DNA from: Eudorina sp. 2006-703-Eu-15
Taxonomy: Eukaryota > Chlorophyta > Chlorophyceae > Chlamydomonadales > Volvocaceae
Assembly: GCA_003117195.1 (NCBI GenBank)
Contig: BDSI01000161.1
Span: forward strand, 41,624-105,623
DNA length: 64,000 nucleotides
Direction: 5' to 3'
Shown here one piece after another: positions 62,822-64,000 of this stretch (position 1 is the stretch's first letter; each line of letters begins with the position of its first letter). A program made the translations under genes and the position numbers. A model generated the notes under the pieces. It worked only from the letters and a program-made list of their open reading frames with translations. It had not been told where the DNA came from and did not search any database.

Positions 62822-63762
62822 GCAACCTGTCCATATCGCTCTTTTCGCGGACCTCCCTGCCTTCGCTGCCCAAGCTGCGCAGTCGGTCCGTGATCTCCTG
62901 GGCGGAGGGCCGGGGGGCGGCCCTGCAGCACCTGCTCCTGGACCTGGGGTCCACCAGCCACCACGACCTGGACGGCAGTCGGGCGCTGGAGGCGCTGCTG
63001 AGGGCGGCCAACCGGGGGCCCCGGGGGCTGAGGACGCTGCGGCTCATCTGGCCGGATGGTGGGGCCCCGGGGGGAGGGGAGGGGGGCCGGGGGGGAGGGA
63101 GACTTGTTTAACAGGGGCGGGGAGGGGCGACGGTTGCGGAGAGGAGGCTGGGTGGGCGTGGGGTGGGGTGGGGTGGGTACAGCGAAGCAATGGAGGGCGC
63201 TGACTGCCAGCGCGGGGATTGGGGGTCGGGGTAGGGTGGAGGGGAGGAGGACCGAGTGGGCGCTGTGTGGGTTAGGACCCGTGTCCCGGCTGAGTCAGAC
63301 GCGCGTCTCAGTGGCGGGTTCCCGGGGTGCTGGGGGAACCGACCCATGGGGCCCTCCGGGACCGACCCATGGGGCCCTCCGGGACCGACCCTTGTGGCCC
63401 TCCGGGACCGACCCATGGGGCCCTCCGGGACCGACCCATGGGGCCCTCCGGGACCTACCCTAGCTGCACGCCACCCCCACGGACCGGCCCTCCACCGCCC
63501 CGGGCGTTCGGGTCCCATGGGTCAGGTGCGGTACCCCAGAGCCCAGACTGCAAACAGCTGGCGCCCCAACCTCCTGTCCCTCCCTCCCTCCTTGCCTGCC
63601 TGCCTGCCTGCCTGCCTGACTCCCTCCCTCGCCCGCTGGCCCCCCCCAGGTGCCGGTGGCCAGGACTCGTACGAGATGTTGGGGCGGCTGCGGGGCCTGG
63701 GGGAGCTGCATGTGGACGGGTTGCAGCAGGCAGGCGGGGAGGAGGGGGAACTGCTGGCGGGG

Positions 63763-63764
<2 letters not shown>
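62323..63764 (+). CDS. F-box protein with leucine-rich repeat-like sequence, 3' partial
   Basis: Likely substrate adaptor of an SCF ubiquitin ligase. Exon 1 runs 62323-63058 from ATG (MLAQELNSRH); exon 2 starts at 63650 and ends near 63764 before a (GT)n tract. Phase 1 agrees at the junction (PDG|AGGQDSYE). The F-box-like helix cluster is LNRLDLTDDLLLNILQLL plus FRRALPLVCKRWNALL, residues about 37-90. An Ala/Pro/Ser-rich linker with an Asn run (AAC repeats near 62790-62820) follows. LRTLRLIWPDG and MLGRLRGLGELHVDGL look like leucine-rich repeats. The rest lies past the right edge. The exon 2 donor is ambiguous because it merges with the GT repeat. Confidence 0.7.
63342..63456. repeat. 23-bp tandem repeat with palindromic gggccc
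   Basis: Five copies of a unit starting cgacccatggggccctccgg in the first intron of the F-box gene. Confidence 0.9.
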
Positions 63765-63795
<31 letters not shown>

Positions 63796-64000
63796 GGGGG
63801 GGAGAGGGCCGAGGCGATGGGCGGACATATTCTCATGTTGCGTTGCTGTCCCCCCGGAGCAAAGGTCCGGTGACGACTGGGGTGTACGGGGGGGGGCGAG
63901 CGGGGGGAGGGGGGGGAGGGGGGGGCGAGGGGGGGGAGGGGATCTCCAGCTTCGTCGTGGCGACGTCGAGGGGGAGGAGGGGAAAGGGGCCCCGTAGGGG

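Overview
The window looks like nuclear DNA of a volvocine or Chlamydomonas-like green alga (Chlamydomonadales). It is GC-rich, the genes are cut into many small exons, and the introns carry C/T-rich 3' ends, (GT)n, (CAG)n, (CCCT)n and short minisatellites. Proteins carry Ala/Gly/Ser/Gln runs. A flagellar radial-spoke-type gene and a solute-binding-protein/nucleotide-cyclase receptor also fit that group. The species cannot be named from the sequence alone. All gene models were built by hand from splice signals, reading phase and family motifs; there is no transcript evidence.

Layout, left to right. (1) 1-15945 (+): 3' part of a large STAND gene with a TIR-like domain, a NACHT/P-loop NTPase and about 14 WD40 repeats; its 5' end lies outside the window. 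(2) 18365-23700 (+): secreted DOMON + copper type II monooxygenase of the dopamine beta-hydroxylase/MOXD1 family. (3) 25590-28485 (-): M18 aspartyl aminopeptidase. (4) 30495-31298 (-): ropporin/RSP11-like radial spoke protein. (5) 31674-35077 (-): protein resembling the negative elongation factor subunit NELF-A. (6) 36747-57559 (+): a single giant gene (about 4.75 thousand residues) for a membrane receptor with an extracellular solute-binding domain, one transmembrane helix and tandem class III nucleotide cyclase domains interrupted by very large low-complexity insertions. (7) 62323 to about 63764 (+): F-box protein with leucine-rich repeat-like sequence, continuing past the right edge.

Genes 2 and 3 are convergent. 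Genes 3, 4 and 5 run in the same direction. Genes 5 and 6 are divergent and share a 1.7 kb AT-richer upstream region that holds a near-perfect hairpin. The genes do not form an operon or obvious pathway, although genes 1, 2 and 6 suggest sensing, secretion and signalling roles.

The introns hold at least two dispersed short repeat families. One is a roughly 60-nt element that recurs near the 3' ends of introns of genes 1 and 6. The other is a short motif bracketed by TG runs. I found no convincing tRNA, rRNA, CRISPR array or intact transposon. The most interesting items are the TIR-like/NACHT/WD40 architecture, the giant receptor cyclase with a 1,536-codon exon inside its catalytic domain, the NELF-A-like gene in a green alga, and the dispersed intron element.
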